A stretch of 64,000 nucleotides of DNA from Rubritalea marina DSM 17716 (lineage in GTDB: Bacteria > Verrucomicrobiota > Verrucomicrobiia > Verrucomicrobiales > Akkermansiaceae). The stretch lies in assembly GCF_000378105.1 (NCBI RefSeq), contig NZ_KB899254.1, positions 1 to 64,000 of the forward strand, given 5' to 3'. The notes below the pieces were generated by a model, which was given only the letters and a program-made list of their open reading frames with translations, was not told the DNA's origin and ran no database searches. Below are positions 9,048-18,490 of the stretch, one piece after another (the first letter of the stretch is position 1; each line of letters starts with the position of its first letter). The translations under genes were made by a program, and so were the position numbers.

Positions 9048-9695
9048 CTAACAGGCGACGGTGTCGCGTGAATCAATGATCGTGATTGCCTCTTCCTTCT
9101 TGAACATCTTGGCGAAGGTGCTGCCCATGTTGGCCGCTTCGGTGAGCGTTTGGGTGGTGGCGACGTCGGAGACATTGCCGTTGTCGTCGTATTGGACGCG
9201 GAATGGCGGGACGAATCGTTCGCTGAAGGCATCGGGTACGAGCATTTCTGAGACGTACTTGATCTGCGGGAAGTGCGCGTCGCAAAGCTGTTGCAAGGCT
9301 GCATGGAGTTCATGCGGGACCACTGAGTGGAATGGCATGACCTCGGTGATTTCTTGGTCACTACCGACGACATCGAAGGCGTAACTGAAGTCCGATGGGT
9401 CGGCAATCAAGCTGATGCTGATTTCCTTGCCTTCATATTCGAAGTCGAGGCGCACGCCCACATTGTAGAGTTGGAAGTCTAACGGGGACTCGAAATCGAG
9501 CAATGTGACATCCATGCCAATATCGCAGCCGAGGGCGCACTTGGTGAATTCGGAGAACACAGGAATGATGATATCATCGGTGATGCGTTCCATCTCAGAG
9601 CAACCAACAACGAAATTTTGACGCAACACAATCTGTGCATCGATTTCTTTTTGAGTGAGCTGGGGGTCTTCAGCTGTGTTGTCTGTGGTTGCCAT
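9048..9695 (-). CDS. Conserved hypothetical, paralog A of a divergent pair
   Basis: A 215-residue soluble protein of no recognised family. It is clearly homologous to the protein encoded divergently at 9996-10664: both share an N-terminal EMERI(V/T)..(I/V)I(I/V)P.F motif, a middle region ending in an aromatic-rich beta stretch, a segment with TP or FPxxxF before the last third, an EEA/EEAMQMAS-like helix, and a final strand ending in a C-terminal cysteine (...DTVAC). There is no signal peptide and no transmembrane span; the protein is acidic. Function unknown. Confidence 0.75.
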   Translation of the reverse strand: MATTDNTAEDPQLTQKEIDAQIVLRQNFVVGCSEMERITDDIIIPVFSEFTKCALGCDIGMDVTLLDFESPLDFQLYNVGVRLDFEYEGKEISISLIADPSDFSYAFDVVGSDQEITEVMPFHSVVPHELHAALQQLCDAHFPQIKYVSEMLVPDAFSERFVPPFRVQYDDNGNVSDVATTQTLTEAANMGSTFAKMFKKEEAITIIDSRDTVAC

Positions 9696-9995
9696 TGGTG
9701 AGAAAGTTTCGAACCTGTGTGTCTCGAATTAAGTTATCGAATATATAATTTAGCACAAAAAATCTAGAACGAAATCATTAAAATTTGATCTCGCTTAGTT
9801 GGTTGCCACATTTGAACATCCGTTTGTCTTATTCGGGGTGGCAGCGGTATTATTTGATTGTCTATCGTTGAATAAAGCCTGATTGTGTATGGTGTCGCGG
9901 GGACTCGCCCGTTTGACACTGCATATTGCAGTTGCAATTATGGGTATTCTCGTCGTATGTGGTGCCCAGATGCACATCACCCTCTGAGCCTCAAT
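9696..9995. other. Divergent promoter region between the two paralogs
   Basis: About 300 bp without a gene. The left half is AT-rich; a loose inverted repeat (TGCCAC near 9803 and GTGGCA near 9838) is visible. It must carry the promoters of both paralogs. No tRNA or known RNA fold was recognised. Confidence 0.5.
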
Positions 9996-10664
9996 ATGTC
10001 TACTGCAGAACAAGTTCCTAATTTCGAAGATCTTTATCTAGGTGGCGACGACCAGTCGCTCCGCGATGAAGAGGCGCGGTATAAGCAAGCCGTGCGAATC
10101 GGTTTTGTGGAGATGGAGCGTATCGTTGAGGAAGTGATTGTGCCAGAGTTTGAGAAAGTGGGAGAGATCCTCTACGATGCTGGCTACGCTCTGGAGTTGG
10201 TGGTGTTTGATACGGATTCTCATGTGTCTGAGGATCTTTTTGTGTGTGGTGCTGGATTGCACGTGCGGGTAGCAGGAGTGGACCGAGCGATCGTTTACAC
10301 CGGTGATCCCTATCGTTTTGAATTCACGCTGCAGACACTGGACTGCACCGGCAATGTGGAAGAACGCAATGTGGAATACCACAAGCTCAACCCGTATTGG
10401 TTTTACAAGAGCATCTTAGATTTCCTTGATTTGACCTTCCCAGACGTGGATTTTTCCAAGTATGTGGAGCTTGAGGAAGATCAATGGCAGCTGATGGAGG
10501 GGCCGTTCACGGTTAAGCTCAAGCCTGATGATGGAGACGAGCAAGTGATTGCTCAGTCGGCGACGATTGAGGAAGCGATGCAGATGGCGTCACGTTTTTG
10601 CGCTGGTTTCACTACGGAAGAGATGTTGATTCTGGAAGATAGCCAGGGTCGCCAGATTTGTTAA
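9996..10664 (+). CDS. Conserved hypothetical, paralog B of a divergent pair
   Basis: A 222-residue acidic soluble protein homologous to the one at 9048-9695 (shared VEMERIVEEVIVPEF motif, shared last helix and terminal cysteine ...RQIC). ATG 9996 is chosen because the homology begins about 30 residues in, as in the partner; an upstream in-frame ATG at 9885 would add 37 residues without similarity. A methyltransferase gene starts 8 bp after it, so the two are probably co-transcribed. Confidence 0.75.
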   Translation: MSTAEQVPNFEDLYLGGDDQSLRDEEARYKQAVRIGFVEMERIVEEVIVPEFEKVGEILYDAGYALELVVFDTDSHVSEDLFVCGAGLHVRVAGVDRAIVYTGDPYRFEFTLQTLDCTGNVEERNVEYHKLNPYWFYKSILDFLDLTFPDVDFSKYVELEEDQWQLMEGPFTVKLKPDDGDEQVIAQSATIEEAMQMASRFCAGFTTEEMLILEDSQGRQIC

Positions 10665-10672
10665 GCGATTCG

Positions 10673-11269
10673 ATGGACTGGCAACAACGCTATGTAGCGG
10701 GCGACACACCTTGGGATAAGGGGATGTGCTCTCCGGGGTTGAAGGATTTGATTCAGTCGAAGCCGGTATTATTTGGCGATGATGCGCGTGTTTTTGCGCC
10801 TGGCTGTGGTTTTGGGCACGATGTGCGAGAGCTCGCTAAGGTGAGTGGTTTTGTACAAGGGGCTGACATATCGGAGTTTGCTGTTGCGCGTGCACGCAAG
10901 GAAGCGCCAGAGAATGTGGCGTTTGATCAATTGGATATTTTTGACCTGCCTGGGTCGATGCATGGAAGCTATGAGATGGTGTGGGAGCACACCTGTTTTT
11001 GCGCGATTGCTCCGGAGATGCGCCAGCAATACGTGGAGTCGATGTGGCAGTTATTGAAGCCGATGGGGATGGTGCTGGGGGTGTTCTTTGTGGATCCGAA
11101 TCGGGGCTTTGATGGCCCGCCGTTTTTGTTGCAGCGCGATGAGGTGATGGCGGCATTTTCCAGCCACTTTGTGCTCGAGTGGGATGAGGAAGCCGCGACT
11201 AGTTACCCTGGTAGAGAGGGCCGAGAACGTTTGATGCTTTTCCGTCGCCTCGCTAGCTGCGGAGAGTGA
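10673..11269 (+). CDS. Thiopurine methyltransferase-like SAM-dependent methyltransferase
   Basis: A 198-residue class I methyltransferase resembling the TPMT family. The N-terminal MDWQQRYVAGDTPWDKG is the usual W-x-x-R-Y...PWD opening; motif I is VFAPGCGFGHDVREL, followed by GADISEFAVARAR, then a motif-IV region (YEMVWEHTCFCAI) and the GVFF strand. The family methylates thiols, selenium or halide substrates; which one applies here is unknown. ATG 10673 is selected over TTG 10658, which would overlap paralog B. Confidence 0.85.
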   Translation: MDWQQRYVAGDTPWDKGMCSPGLKDLIQSKPVLFGDDARVFAPGCGFGHDVRELAKVSGFVQGADISEFAVARARKEAPENVAFDQLDIFDLPGSMHGSYEMVWEHTCFCAIAPEMRQQYVESMWQLLKPMGMVLGVFFVDPNRGFDGPPFLLQRDEVMAAFSSHFVLEWDEEAATSYPGREGRERLMLFRRLASCGE

Positions 11270-11363
11270 GCTTTGGCTCCCTCATTTGAGAGAACGGTAG
11301 ACTTTTTGGGGTCGCTTGGCTGAAACCGCTAGATAAATTTTAATCTGGGGACATAATGGTGGT

Positions 11364-13673
11364 ATGTCGATGCAGCTCAGCCGACTCAGTGAGTCCAGTA
11401 AGCAATTGTTGTTTGACGCGATGTTCGGTTTGGAAAAAGAACATGTGCGTGTGGATATGGATGGGAAGCTGGCGCGCACGGCGCACCCGGCAGCGTTTGG
11501 TGACAAGCTGGACAATCCATACATCACGGTTGATTTTGCGGAGAGCCAGCTGGAGCTGATCACTCCGCCTCTGGAGTCGACTCATGAGGCGTTGGGGTTT
11601 CTGGAGACTTTGCAGGATGTGGTGGTCGAGCATCTCGATGGTGAGTTACTGTGGCCACAAAGCATGCCGCCGGAGCTCCCGGAGTCCGCGGAGGAGATAC
11701 AGATTGCGGACTTTGGAGATGAGGGCAAGGATCTCAGTGCTTATCGGGATTTTTTGGCTGATGCTTATGGGCGCAAGCGGCAGATGATTGCTGGGGTGCA
11801 TGTGAATATGAGTTTTTCTGAGCCCTTGTTACGCGCTTGGTTTGATGATTTCGCTGGCCTTGATGAGGATTATGAGGGGTTTCGTGAGCGGGTGTACTTG
11901 AGGGCGCTTCGCACGATGCTCAAGCAGCGTTGGATGATGTTGGCGCTTTTGGGAAATAGCCCGGTGATGCATCTCAGTTATGCGGAGGTCTGTGGTGACT
12001 TTCCGGTGCTTGGGGCGGAGCTTTGTGGCAACGACCGCAGCGTGTCGATCCGAGCCAGCCTGTGTGGTTACCGCAACAACGAGGAATTTGTACTCGATTA
12101 TAGTAGCGTGGCATCGCTGGAACAAACACTTGGTGAGTTGGTTGATCACGGTAGATTACATTCAGCGAAGGAGCTCTACAGTCCGGTGCGTTTGAAGAAG
12201 TCTCCAGAGACTGGGAGGATCACTCATCTCGAATTCCGCATGCTAGATTTAGATCCATCGGTGAAGGTGGGGGTTCGAGAATCAAGCCTTCACTTGCTCC
12301 ACGCTTGGATGATTCAGGGGGTCTTTTCTGAGGAAGGTGCTGACTTGAGTGTCGAGGCTCAATTACGAGCTACGGCGAATCAATACGCCTGTGCTTGCTG
12401 TGGATTGCATGGGGGACTCAAAGATGTTGATGGGCGTGAGTACGGCGAGGGTGAGGCTCAGGCTGAGCTAGTTGCCATGCTGCAGCGCTTGCTGGAATTA
12501 ACGCAGCTAAACCCCACTCAGGGATATGCCTACCGTGAGTCTCTGGAGCTTTATCAATCATGGTTGGAGATGGAACGTCACCCGCTACGTGAGCATGTCC
12601 GCGATCAGTCGCACGCTCAGGGATTCATCGCTTACCACCGAGATTTGGCCATGGAATATCGGCGCGAGAGTCTTGAGCATGGTTTTGGCTTCAAGGGGAT
12701 GGGGGCGGTAGAGCTTTCCACTCAGTTGTTGTTACGCGATGCGGTGCGGCGCGGGGTGCGCTTCGAGTGGATGGATCGTGCTGAGAACTTTGTCCGATTG
12801 TCACAGGGGGGGCATGAGGAGTATGTGCAACAAGCGACCAAGACCTCGCGCGATCGCTACAGCGCGATCTTGATGATGGAGAATAAGTTGGTGACGAAGC
12901 GGGTGCTTGCTGCTGCTGGGATGCTAGTGCCACAGGGGGAGGTCTATGCTGATTTGATGCATGCCTTGTCTGGTTTTGGGAGCTTTTCGGGAATCCCTAT
13001 CGTGGTGAAGCCAAAGACTACGAACTTCGGGCTCGGTATCACCATTTATCCAGAGGGCGCGAATAGCCAGCAATATGAAGAGGCGCTGCGGTGTGCCTTT
13101 GCGGAAGATTCCGAGGTCTTGGTAGAGCATTTTGTCGAAGGGAAAGAATATCGATTTTTTGTGATCGATGGGAAAGTGCACGGGGTCTTGCATCGCGTGC
13201 CGGCCAATGTCATCGGCGACGGGGTCGCCAGCATCGGGCACTTAGTCGAGCGAAAGAATCTCGATCCCATGCGTGGGGTGGGCTACACTCGACCGCTGGA
13301 GAAAATTGCTCAGGGGCGTGAGGAAGAGATCTTTCTCGCGCAACAAGGGATGGATTTTGAGAGCATCCCGGGGAAGGGGCAGCAGGTCTTTCTTCGTGAA
13401 AATTCTAACATCTCTACTGGTGGAGACAGCATCGACTACACGGATGAGATGCATCCCACATACCTAGCGCTCGCGGCGCAAGCTGCGGAGGTGATGGGGG
13501 TTGCCATTGCCGGTGTGGATATGATGGTACACGATCATGCGGCGGCTGCTAATGGCATGAATTATTCGATCATTGAGATGAATTTCAATCCAGCGATTCA
13601 TATCCACTGTTACCCACACCTTGGGACGAATCGACAACTTAATTCCAAGTTATTAGACTTCTTGGGCTATTAA
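11364..13673 (+). CDS. gshF: Bifunctional glutamate-cysteine ligase/glutathione synthetase
   Basis: A 769-residue fusion making glutathione in two ATP-dependent steps: gamma-glutamylcysteine formation by the N-terminal GshA-type domain (GLEKEHVRVD at 22-31, the GVHVNMSFS strand, and FRMLDLDPSV) and glycine addition by a C-terminal ATP-grasp domain (KPKTTNFGLGI, VEHFVEGKEYRFFVI and a final IEMNFNPAIHIH metal-binding block). Length fits GshF proteins. Two start codons (11364, 11370) are possible. It is a single-gene unit between the methyltransferase and an Hsp70 gene. Confidence 0.93.
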   Translation: MSMQLSRLSESSKQLLFDAMFGLEKEHVRVDMDGKLARTAHPAAFGDKLDNPYITVDFAESQLELITPPLESTHEALGFLETLQDVVVEHLDGELLWPQSMPPELPESAEEIQIADFGDEGKDLSAYRDFLADAYGRKRQMIAGVHVNMSFSEPLLRAWFDDFAGLDEDYEGFRERVYLRALRTMLKQRWMMLALLGNSPVMHLSYAEVCGDFPVLGAELCGNDRSVSIRASLCGYRNNEEFVLDYSSVASLEQTLGELVDHGRLHSAKELYSPVRLKKSPETGRITHLEFRMLDLDPSVKVGVRESSLHLLHAWMIQGVFSEEGADLSVEAQLRATANQYACACCGLHGGLKDVDGREYGEGEAQAELVAMLQRLLELTQLNPTQGYAYRESLELYQSWLEMERHPLREHVRDQSHAQGFIAYHRDLAMEYRRESLEHGFGFKGMGAVELSTQLLLRDAVRRGVRFEWMDRAENFVRLSQGGHEEYVQQATKTSRDRYSAILMMENKLVTKRVLAAAGMLVPQGEVYADLMHALSGFGSFSGIPIVVKPKTTNFGLGITIYPEGANSQQYEEALRCAFAEDSEVLVEHFVEGKEYRFFVIDGKVHGVLHRVPANVIGDGVASIGHLVERKNLDPMRGVGYTRPLEKIAQGREEEIFLAQQGMDFESIPGKGQQVFLRENSNISTGGDSIDYTDEMHPTYLALAAQAAEVMGVAIAGVDMMVHDHAAAANGMNYSIIEMNFNPAIHIHCYPHLGTNRQLNSKLLDFLGY

Positions 13674-14015
13674 AGAGGTCGGAGGATTCGATGGTGTGCG
13701 CGGGTGTTTGTTTCATTGTAAATTATTCAATGTTAGTAACTTGTTGAGGTGTTGGGAAGGTGTGTTTATACTAACGTTTGAAAAATCCTCCCTAATTCCC
13801 CCCTATCATCTAGGTTCGTCCTCGATAATGCTGCGCTTACAATCCCAGGGTTCCCTCACTTGGGGGTAGGCGCAGCCTCTTGATGGTGACGGTTTAAGCA
13901 TTCTTGCTGAGGCTCAGGTCTCAGCTTTTTCGGTCCTGCTAGCGGTTGGTACAGATGCTGTGGTTTTTCCCTATATTTGCTTTGATCCGTAGCGGAAGCG
14001 GTATAGCAAAGGGGC
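13674..14015. other. Intergenic region upstream of the Hsp70 gene
   Basis: About 340 bp with no credible reading frame. A CCC..GGGG element near 13848-13862 (CCCTCACTTGGGG) could form a small hairpin. No heat-shock (CIRCE-type) inverted repeat was recognised. Confidence 0.5.
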
Positions 14016-15818
14016 ATGGCATCCGAGGCACATGACATCGTAGGTATTGATCTGGGGACTACCAACTCAGTGATTGGGGTGGTGGAGAGCGGGTTTCCTA
14101 TTTTACTAGCTGACGCCAATGGTAGTCGCATCACGCCAAGTGCGATTCATTATGATGGAGATGATGTGGTGGTGGGGGCTGATGCGCTGCGCCAGCGCGG
14201 GATTTCTAGGCAGGTGGTGACGAGTGTGAAGCGCTTCATGGGAAAGCGTTATAGTGAAGTGGCTGACGAGGATTCTCATTTGAAGGTCGAGCAGGCAGCG
14301 GATGGTGGTATTTTGATTTTAGGGCGCAAACCAGAGGAGCATAGTGCCGAAATCATCGCGACATTGAAACGCCTTGCTGAGGCACAGCTCGGCCGCGAGG
14401 TGAAGCAGGCTGTGATCACGGTGCCGGCGTACTTCAATGATGCTCAGCGCCAAGCTACCAAGCTGGCTGGTGAGCTTGCAGGTCTTGAGGTGATGCGCAT
14501 TGTGAGTGAGCCCACTGCTGCAGCGTTGGCATACGGTTTGGATAAGTTGGGGGATTCCTCCAAGGTGGCGGTGTATGATTTTGGTGGAGGCACCTTTGAC
14601 GTTTCTGTTTTGGAGATGCGAGACGGAGTCTTTCAGGTTCTGGCGACAGATGGAGACACTCAGCTGGGTGGCGATGACATTGATCACGCCTTGGCGCAAT
14701 GGATCTGGCAGCAGGCTGGTGATGCATCAGAACTGCAAGCTTATGAGCTCGATCGATTGCAGGGCGAGGCCCGCAAAGTGAAGGAAAGTCTTTCGAAGGA
14801 GGAGACGCATAGCTTACAAATCCCATTTTTTAGAGAAAACCTCCATCTAGAGCTGGCGGTCACTCAAGAGCAATTTGAGCGCGTGGTGGCTGGGGTGATC
14901 CAGCGTACGGAGTCACATTGCCGCCGAGTCTTGAATGACGCAGGAGTGGAGTCTGTAGATCTCGATGCGGTGGTGCTCGTGGGGGGGAGTACCCGTATTC
15001 CTGCTGTACGCCGCTTGGTGGAGCGAGTCTTTGGCATGAAGCCGGATCTGAGTCAGCATCCTGACGAGGCGGTGGCTTTGGGAGCGGTGATTCAAGGAGG
15101 TGTGCTTTCTGGGGCTTTGCGCGACATCGTCCTGCTCGATGTGACTCCCTTGAGTCTGGGGATTGAAACGTTTGGAGGATTGATGAATGTGTTGATTCCA
15201 CGGAATACCACAATCCCATGCAAGGCGGGTGAGATGTTTACCAATGCGGTGGCGAACCAGAAGGAAATGTGTGTTCGCGTGCTGCAGGGTGAGCGTGAGA
15301 TGGCACGGGATAACTGGGAGCTGGGCCAAGTGAATGTGCTGTTTGAGCCAGCGAGGAAAGGTCAGGCCCGGGTTGGCGTCCAGTTCGCCATCGATGAAAA
15401 TGGCATCCTTGAGGTGCTCGCGCGCGACACTCAAACCGGCAAAGACACGTTGCTGCAGATTGATAGCGCCGCAGTCGATGTGGATGATCAAGCGGTAGAA
15501 GATATGGTCAGCGAGAGCGTCGATTATGCCTTTGACGACATGGCGGAGCGTGTGTTCACCGAGGCAAAGCTGAAAGCTGAGGAGCTCCTCCCTGCAGTGG
15601 ATGTGGCGATGCAGCAGCTTCAGGAGGAATTATCGGAACAAGACGTGGTGGAGATTCACGCTTCGGTAGAAGAGGTGCGACAGGCGATGGTGGCTGGAGA
15701 AGCAAATCGTTTGAAGGCTGCGGTTCAAGTGCTCGATAAGGCCACAGAACAAATGGCTGCTATTTTAGTCGAAAAAGCGATGGAAGCCGCGTTGATGCAA
15801 TCTTTAGAAGAAAATTAA
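14016..15818 (+). CDS. Hsp70 family chaperone (DnaK/HscA-like)
   Basis: A 600-residue Hsp70. The ATPase domain shows [14 protein letters not shown] near the N-terminus, the [16 protein letters not shown] block, the phosphate-2 loop ([14 protein letters not shown]) and the adenosine motif ([16 protein letters not shown]). The substrate domain opens with [14 protein letters not shown] and contains VLQGER. It is about 40 residues shorter than canonical DnaK and has no grpE or dnaJ next to it, nor isc genes, so it may be a second, specialised Hsp70 rather than the main DnaK. A terminator follows immediately. Confidence 0.9.
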   Translation: MASEAHDIVGIDLGTTNSVIGVVESGFPILLADANGSRITPSAIHYDGDDVVVGADALRQRGISRQVVTSVKRFMGKRYSEVADEDSHLKVEQAADGGILILGRKPEEHSAEIIATLKRLAEAQLGREVKQAVITVPAYFNDAQRQATKLAGELAGLEVMRIVSEPTAAALAYGLDKLGDSSKVAVYDFGGGTFDVSVLEMRDGVFQVLATDGDTQLGGDDIDHALAQWIWQQAGDASELQAYELDRLQGEARKVKESLSKEETHSLQIPFFRENLHLELAVTQEQFERVVAGVIQRTESHCRRVLNDAGVESVDLDAVVLVGGSTRIPAVRRLVERVFGMKPDLSQHPDEAVALGAVIQGGVLSGALRDIVLLDVTPLSLGIETFGGLMNVLIPRNTTIPCKAGEMFTNAVANQKEMCVRVLQGEREMARDNWELGQVNVLFEPARKGQARVGVQFAIDENGILEVLARDTQTGKDTLLQIDSAAVDVDDQAVEDMVSESVDYAFDDMAERVFTEAKLKAEELLPAVDVAMQQLQEELSEQDVVEIHASVEEVRQAMVAGEANRLKAAVQVLDKATEQMAAILVEKAMEAALMQSLEEN

Positions 15819-15853
15819 TTGCCCTCAATCGTTGATGGAATAAGGGATTCAGA

Positions 15854-15880
15854 GTGATCTAAAAAAAAGATCACATTTTT
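15854..15880 (+). terminator. Terminator of the Hsp70 gene
   Basis: GTGATCT (15854-15860) and AGATCAC (15868-15874) form a 7-bp stem with an A-rich loop, followed by ATTTTTT. It lies 36 bp after the stop codon. Confidence 0.8.
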
Positions 15881-15908
15881 TCTCACAAATTAGACAAAGA
15901 AACAAATC

Positions 15909-16027
15909 ATGGGCGCTTCTTTGTTGTAGTTATTCATAGCGAGGATAGCGGGGGTGAGAGCCCCACAGTCCAAACTAATTTTTCATGTGTAGGTAATAAG
16001 CTCGTCCTGAGCAATCGGGGCGGGCTT
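15909..16027 (+). promoter_or_regulatory. Structured leader of leuC with a possible mini-leader peptide
   Basis: The region before leuC holds a six-codon frame at 15909-15929 (Met-Gly-Ala-Ser-Leu-Leu, both Leu as TTG), a small GGGG/CCCC hairpin (15951-15964) and a strong 10-bp stem (15998-16007 with 16018-16027, two G-U pairs, loop of 10). GCCCC at 15960-15964 can alternatively pair with GGGGC at 16017-16021. This could be a leucine attenuator, but no T-run follows the large hairpin, so the call is tentative. Confidence 0.35.
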
Positions 16028-16134
16028 ATATCGTTTTAGGGTCTTAAGTTTTTGGAGTGTGAATGGGTAGTCTTAGGGGTTGCCTTTAGAGGGAAATCGG
16101 TGCAAGTTTGCGGCGCCGTACACACACAGACGAT

Positions 16135-17541
16135 ATGGGAAAGACACTTTACGATAAGACCTGGGACGCGCATAGCGTGGGAATCTTGGAGGATGGACGC
16201 ACACAGTTGTTCATTGGTTCACATTTGATTCACGAGGTGACCTCGCCGCAGGCCTTCGGTATGATCCGAGACCTAGGAATGAGTGTGAAATTTCCGAATC
16301 GCACCTTCGCGACGGTGGATCACATTGTGCCCACTGACAATCAGCAGCAGCCCTTCCAAGACAACCTGGCTGAGGCGATGATCAACGAGCTGAAGAAGAA
16401 TGTGGAAGAGTATGGCATCAAGTATTTCTCATTGAGTACAGGGATGCAGGGTATCGTCCACATGGTGGGGCCCGAGCAAGGGATCACCCAGCCAGGTACT
16501 ACGATTGTGTGTGGAGACTCACACACGGCGACCCACGGGGCCTTTGGGGCGATTGCCTTCGGTATCGGTACCACTCAGGTGCGTGATGTGCTTGCGACTC
16601 AGACGCTGGCGATGGCCAAGCTTAAGGTGCGCCGCGTCAATGTGAATGGCAAGTTGAAGCCTGGAGTGTATGCGAAAGATGTGTCTTTGCATATCATTCG
16701 TCACCTTGGTGCCAAGGGGGGGATTGGATTCGCCTACGAATACGGCGGCGATGTCTTTGATAATTTCACCATGGAGGAGCGCATGACGGTCTGTAACATG
16801 GCGATTGAAGGTGGTGCTCGCTGTGGATACGTGAATCCGGATGCAAGCACATTTGAATACCTTAAGGGGCGCCCGTACGCTCCTAAGGAAGATGAATGGG
16901 ATGCTGCGGTGGAGCGTTGGAAGGGCTTTGCCTCCGATGCCGATGCTGATTACGACGACGTGGTAGACTTTAACGCAGAAGACATTGAACCAACCGTGAC
17001 TTGGGGGATTTCACCTGATCACGGGGTGGGTGTCTCTGAGCTCATTCCAGATCCAGCCAAGGCTAAGACGCCGGAAGAGAAGGCTAGTATCGATGAGGCG
17101 CTTGCGTACATGAAGCTGCCAGCGGGCACTCCCGTGAGTGAGATTCCGGTGGATGTGGCCTTCATTGGTTCCTGCACGAATGGCCGCCTTTCAGATTTCC
17201 GTGAGGCAGCAAAGCTGCTCAAGGGGCACAAAGTCGCAGATGGGGTGAAGGCAATTGCCGTTCCCGGTTCGCAGATCACGGCGCACCAATGCGAGCAAGA
17301 AGGAATTGCTGAGGTGTTCCGCGAGGCTGGTTTTGAATGGCGTCATGCAGGTTGCTCTATGTGTCTTGCGATGAACCCAGACAAGTTGGTAGGAGATCAA
17401 ATTTGTGCGAGTTCCTCGAACCGCAACTACAAAGGCCGTCAGGGGTCACCCACAGGGCGCACGATTCTCATGAGCCCTGCGATGGTGGTGGCTGCGGCTG
17501 TGAATGGCAAGGTGAGCGACGTGCGCGCCCTCAGTGCCTAA
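16135..17541 (+). CDS. leuC: 3-isopropylmalate dehydratase large subunit
   Basis: A 468-residue [4Fe-4S] aconitase-family enzyme that isomerises 2- to 3-isopropylmalate in leucine synthesis. The start [13 protein letters not shown] is standard (the longer in-frame TTG start at 16108 is not supported). Cluster cysteines appear in [13 protein letters not shown] and [11 protein letters not shown]. The DHIVPTD motif, the [12 protein letters not shown] motif and the C-terminal [11 protein letters not shown] motif are intact. The small subunit leuD is not next to it: the next gene is on the other strand, so the enzyme's partner must be encoded elsewhere. Confidence 0.97.
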   Translation: MGKTLYDKTWDAHSVGILEDGRTQLFIGSHLIHEVTSPQAFGMIRDLGMSVKFPNRTFATVDHIVPTDNQQQPFQDNLAEAMINELKKNVEEYGIKYFSLSTGMQGIVHMVGPEQGITQPGTTIVCGDSHTATHGAFGAIAFGIGTTQVRDVLATQTLAMAKLKVRRVNVNGKLKPGVYAKDVSLHIIRHLGAKGGIGFAYEYGGDVFDNFTMEERMTVCNMAIEGGARCGYVNPDASTFEYLKGRPYAPKEDEWDAAVERWKGFASDADADYDDVVDFNAEDIEPTVTWGISPDHGVGVSELIPDPAKAKTPEEKASIDEALAYMKLPAGTPVSEIPVDVAFIGSCTNGRLSDFREAAKLLKGHKVADGVKAIAVPGSQITAHQCEQEGIAEVFREAGFEWRHAGCSMCLAMNPDKLVGDQICASSSNRNYKGRQGSPTGRTILMSPAMVVAAAVNGKVSDVRALSA

Positions 17542-17582
17542 GTCCTAGCTGCTGGGGTTGCTCAGCCTACAAAATATTTTTC

Positions 17583-17618
17583 ACCCCCTCTGGATGTTCC
17601 AGCTGGGGGTCTTTTTTT
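17583..17618 (+). terminator. Terminator of leuC
   Basis: ACCCCC (17583-17588) pairs with GGGGGT (17605-17610), with an inner CTGGA/TCCAG stem, followed by C and seven T. Confidence 0.9.
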
Positions 17619-17781
17619 GTCGTGAAACGAACTTATTTGGGGCTTTTAAAACGATTTGTTTAAGAGCTTCTCATCAGGAAAATGCAAAGTGTTCTTTTTT
17701 TGAAAGAAGTGATGAGTACGCTTGCGTATTAAATCACATGTAAGAGGCAATGCGCTTCTTCATGTTTTCATTGTGTAGGAT

Positions 17782-17822
17782 ACAAAGCCGTTTCGGAGAG
17801 CGATCTCCGGAGCGGTTTTCTT
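17782..17822 (-). terminator. Possible hairpin terminator downstream of the 17839-18393 gene
   Basis: An imperfect inverted repeat (AAGCCG...CGGTTT, with CGGAGA/TCTCCG inside) sits between leuC's terminator and the 3' end of the reverse-strand gene. On the plus strand it is followed by a T-rich run; on the minus strand the run is weaker, so orientation is uncertain. Confidence 0.4.
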
Positions 17823-17838
17823 TGTTTTTGGGAGGCTT

Positions 17839-18393
17839 TTAGCTGTGGAGATGATTCTGGAGGTAGGTGATTTCTGACAAGTGGGGGCTGAACGCGCTGA
17901 TGCTCTTCAGGGTTTCTCTCGCCGTGGGAATCTCAATCTGCTCTCTCTGAATCTGAAGGAGGTCTCTGGAGAAGCCTCGCTCAGGAAATTCTTGTTCGGT
18001 GAGGTGGAGGCAGGCCCAGGCGCGGGCAATCCGTAGTTCTGGTTGTGCTTGCTTGGGGTTCATGCGCGTGGCGAGGTGCTGGAAATGCCGCACTGGGTCG
18101 CCAAGGAAGTGCTCATCACGAGCATGCTTGATCATCCAAAGGATCGCATCGTAGGGGATCGGGTGGCTATCGAGTATGGAGTGGTTGTCTGGGAGTACAG
18201 CCATCATTGCTTTGTCTAGCTGGAGGATGGCTTGAGCGGGCTTTTCATGGAGCCATTGCGATTGGGCTAGCTCGAGGCAGCTAAAGTAAAAATGAGGGCC
18301 ACATTCTTCTCGATGCACACGCGTGTGTGTGACGGGAACTGGGCTGGAAATCTCGGGTAGCAAAGGGCAGGGTGCTGGCGCGTGACTCGGCAT
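17839..18393 (-). CDS. Conserved hypothetical protein
   Basis: About 184 residues, rich in short helices (for example QAILQLDKAMMAVL and RIARAWACLHLTEQEFPERG). The open frame continues upstream across lpxK, but that part is only the complement of lpxK; ATG 18393 lies in the gap between the two genes and leaves a normal protein. No domain is recognised with confidence; the helical HFYFSCLELAQSQW opening resembles small alpha-helical repeat proteins. It is divergent from lpxK. Confidence 0.6.
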   Translation of the reverse strand: MPSHAPAPCPLLPEISSPVPVTHTRVHREECGPHFYFSCLELAQSQWLHEKPAQAILQLDKAMMAVLPDNHSILDSHPIPYDAILWMIKHARDEHFLGDPVRHFQHLATRMNPKQAQPELRIARAWACLHLTEQEFPERGFSRDLLQIQREQIEIPTARETLKSISAFSPHLSEITYLQNHLHS

Positions 18394-18490
18394 GGCGTGA
18401 CGATACCCCAGTGCTGCTGAAGATGGAATGCGTAATGTAAATGATGCTTGTTGTCTGCGGGGCGATGATAGATGCTGTCTGCAGCGAGCA

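Noticed and set aside
15941-16030. Resemblance of the leuC leader to RNase P RNA (GAGGA... and GGCTTAT)
   Set aside because: The length is about 90 bases, the internal helices of RNase P are missing and the similarity is limited to a few bases at each end.
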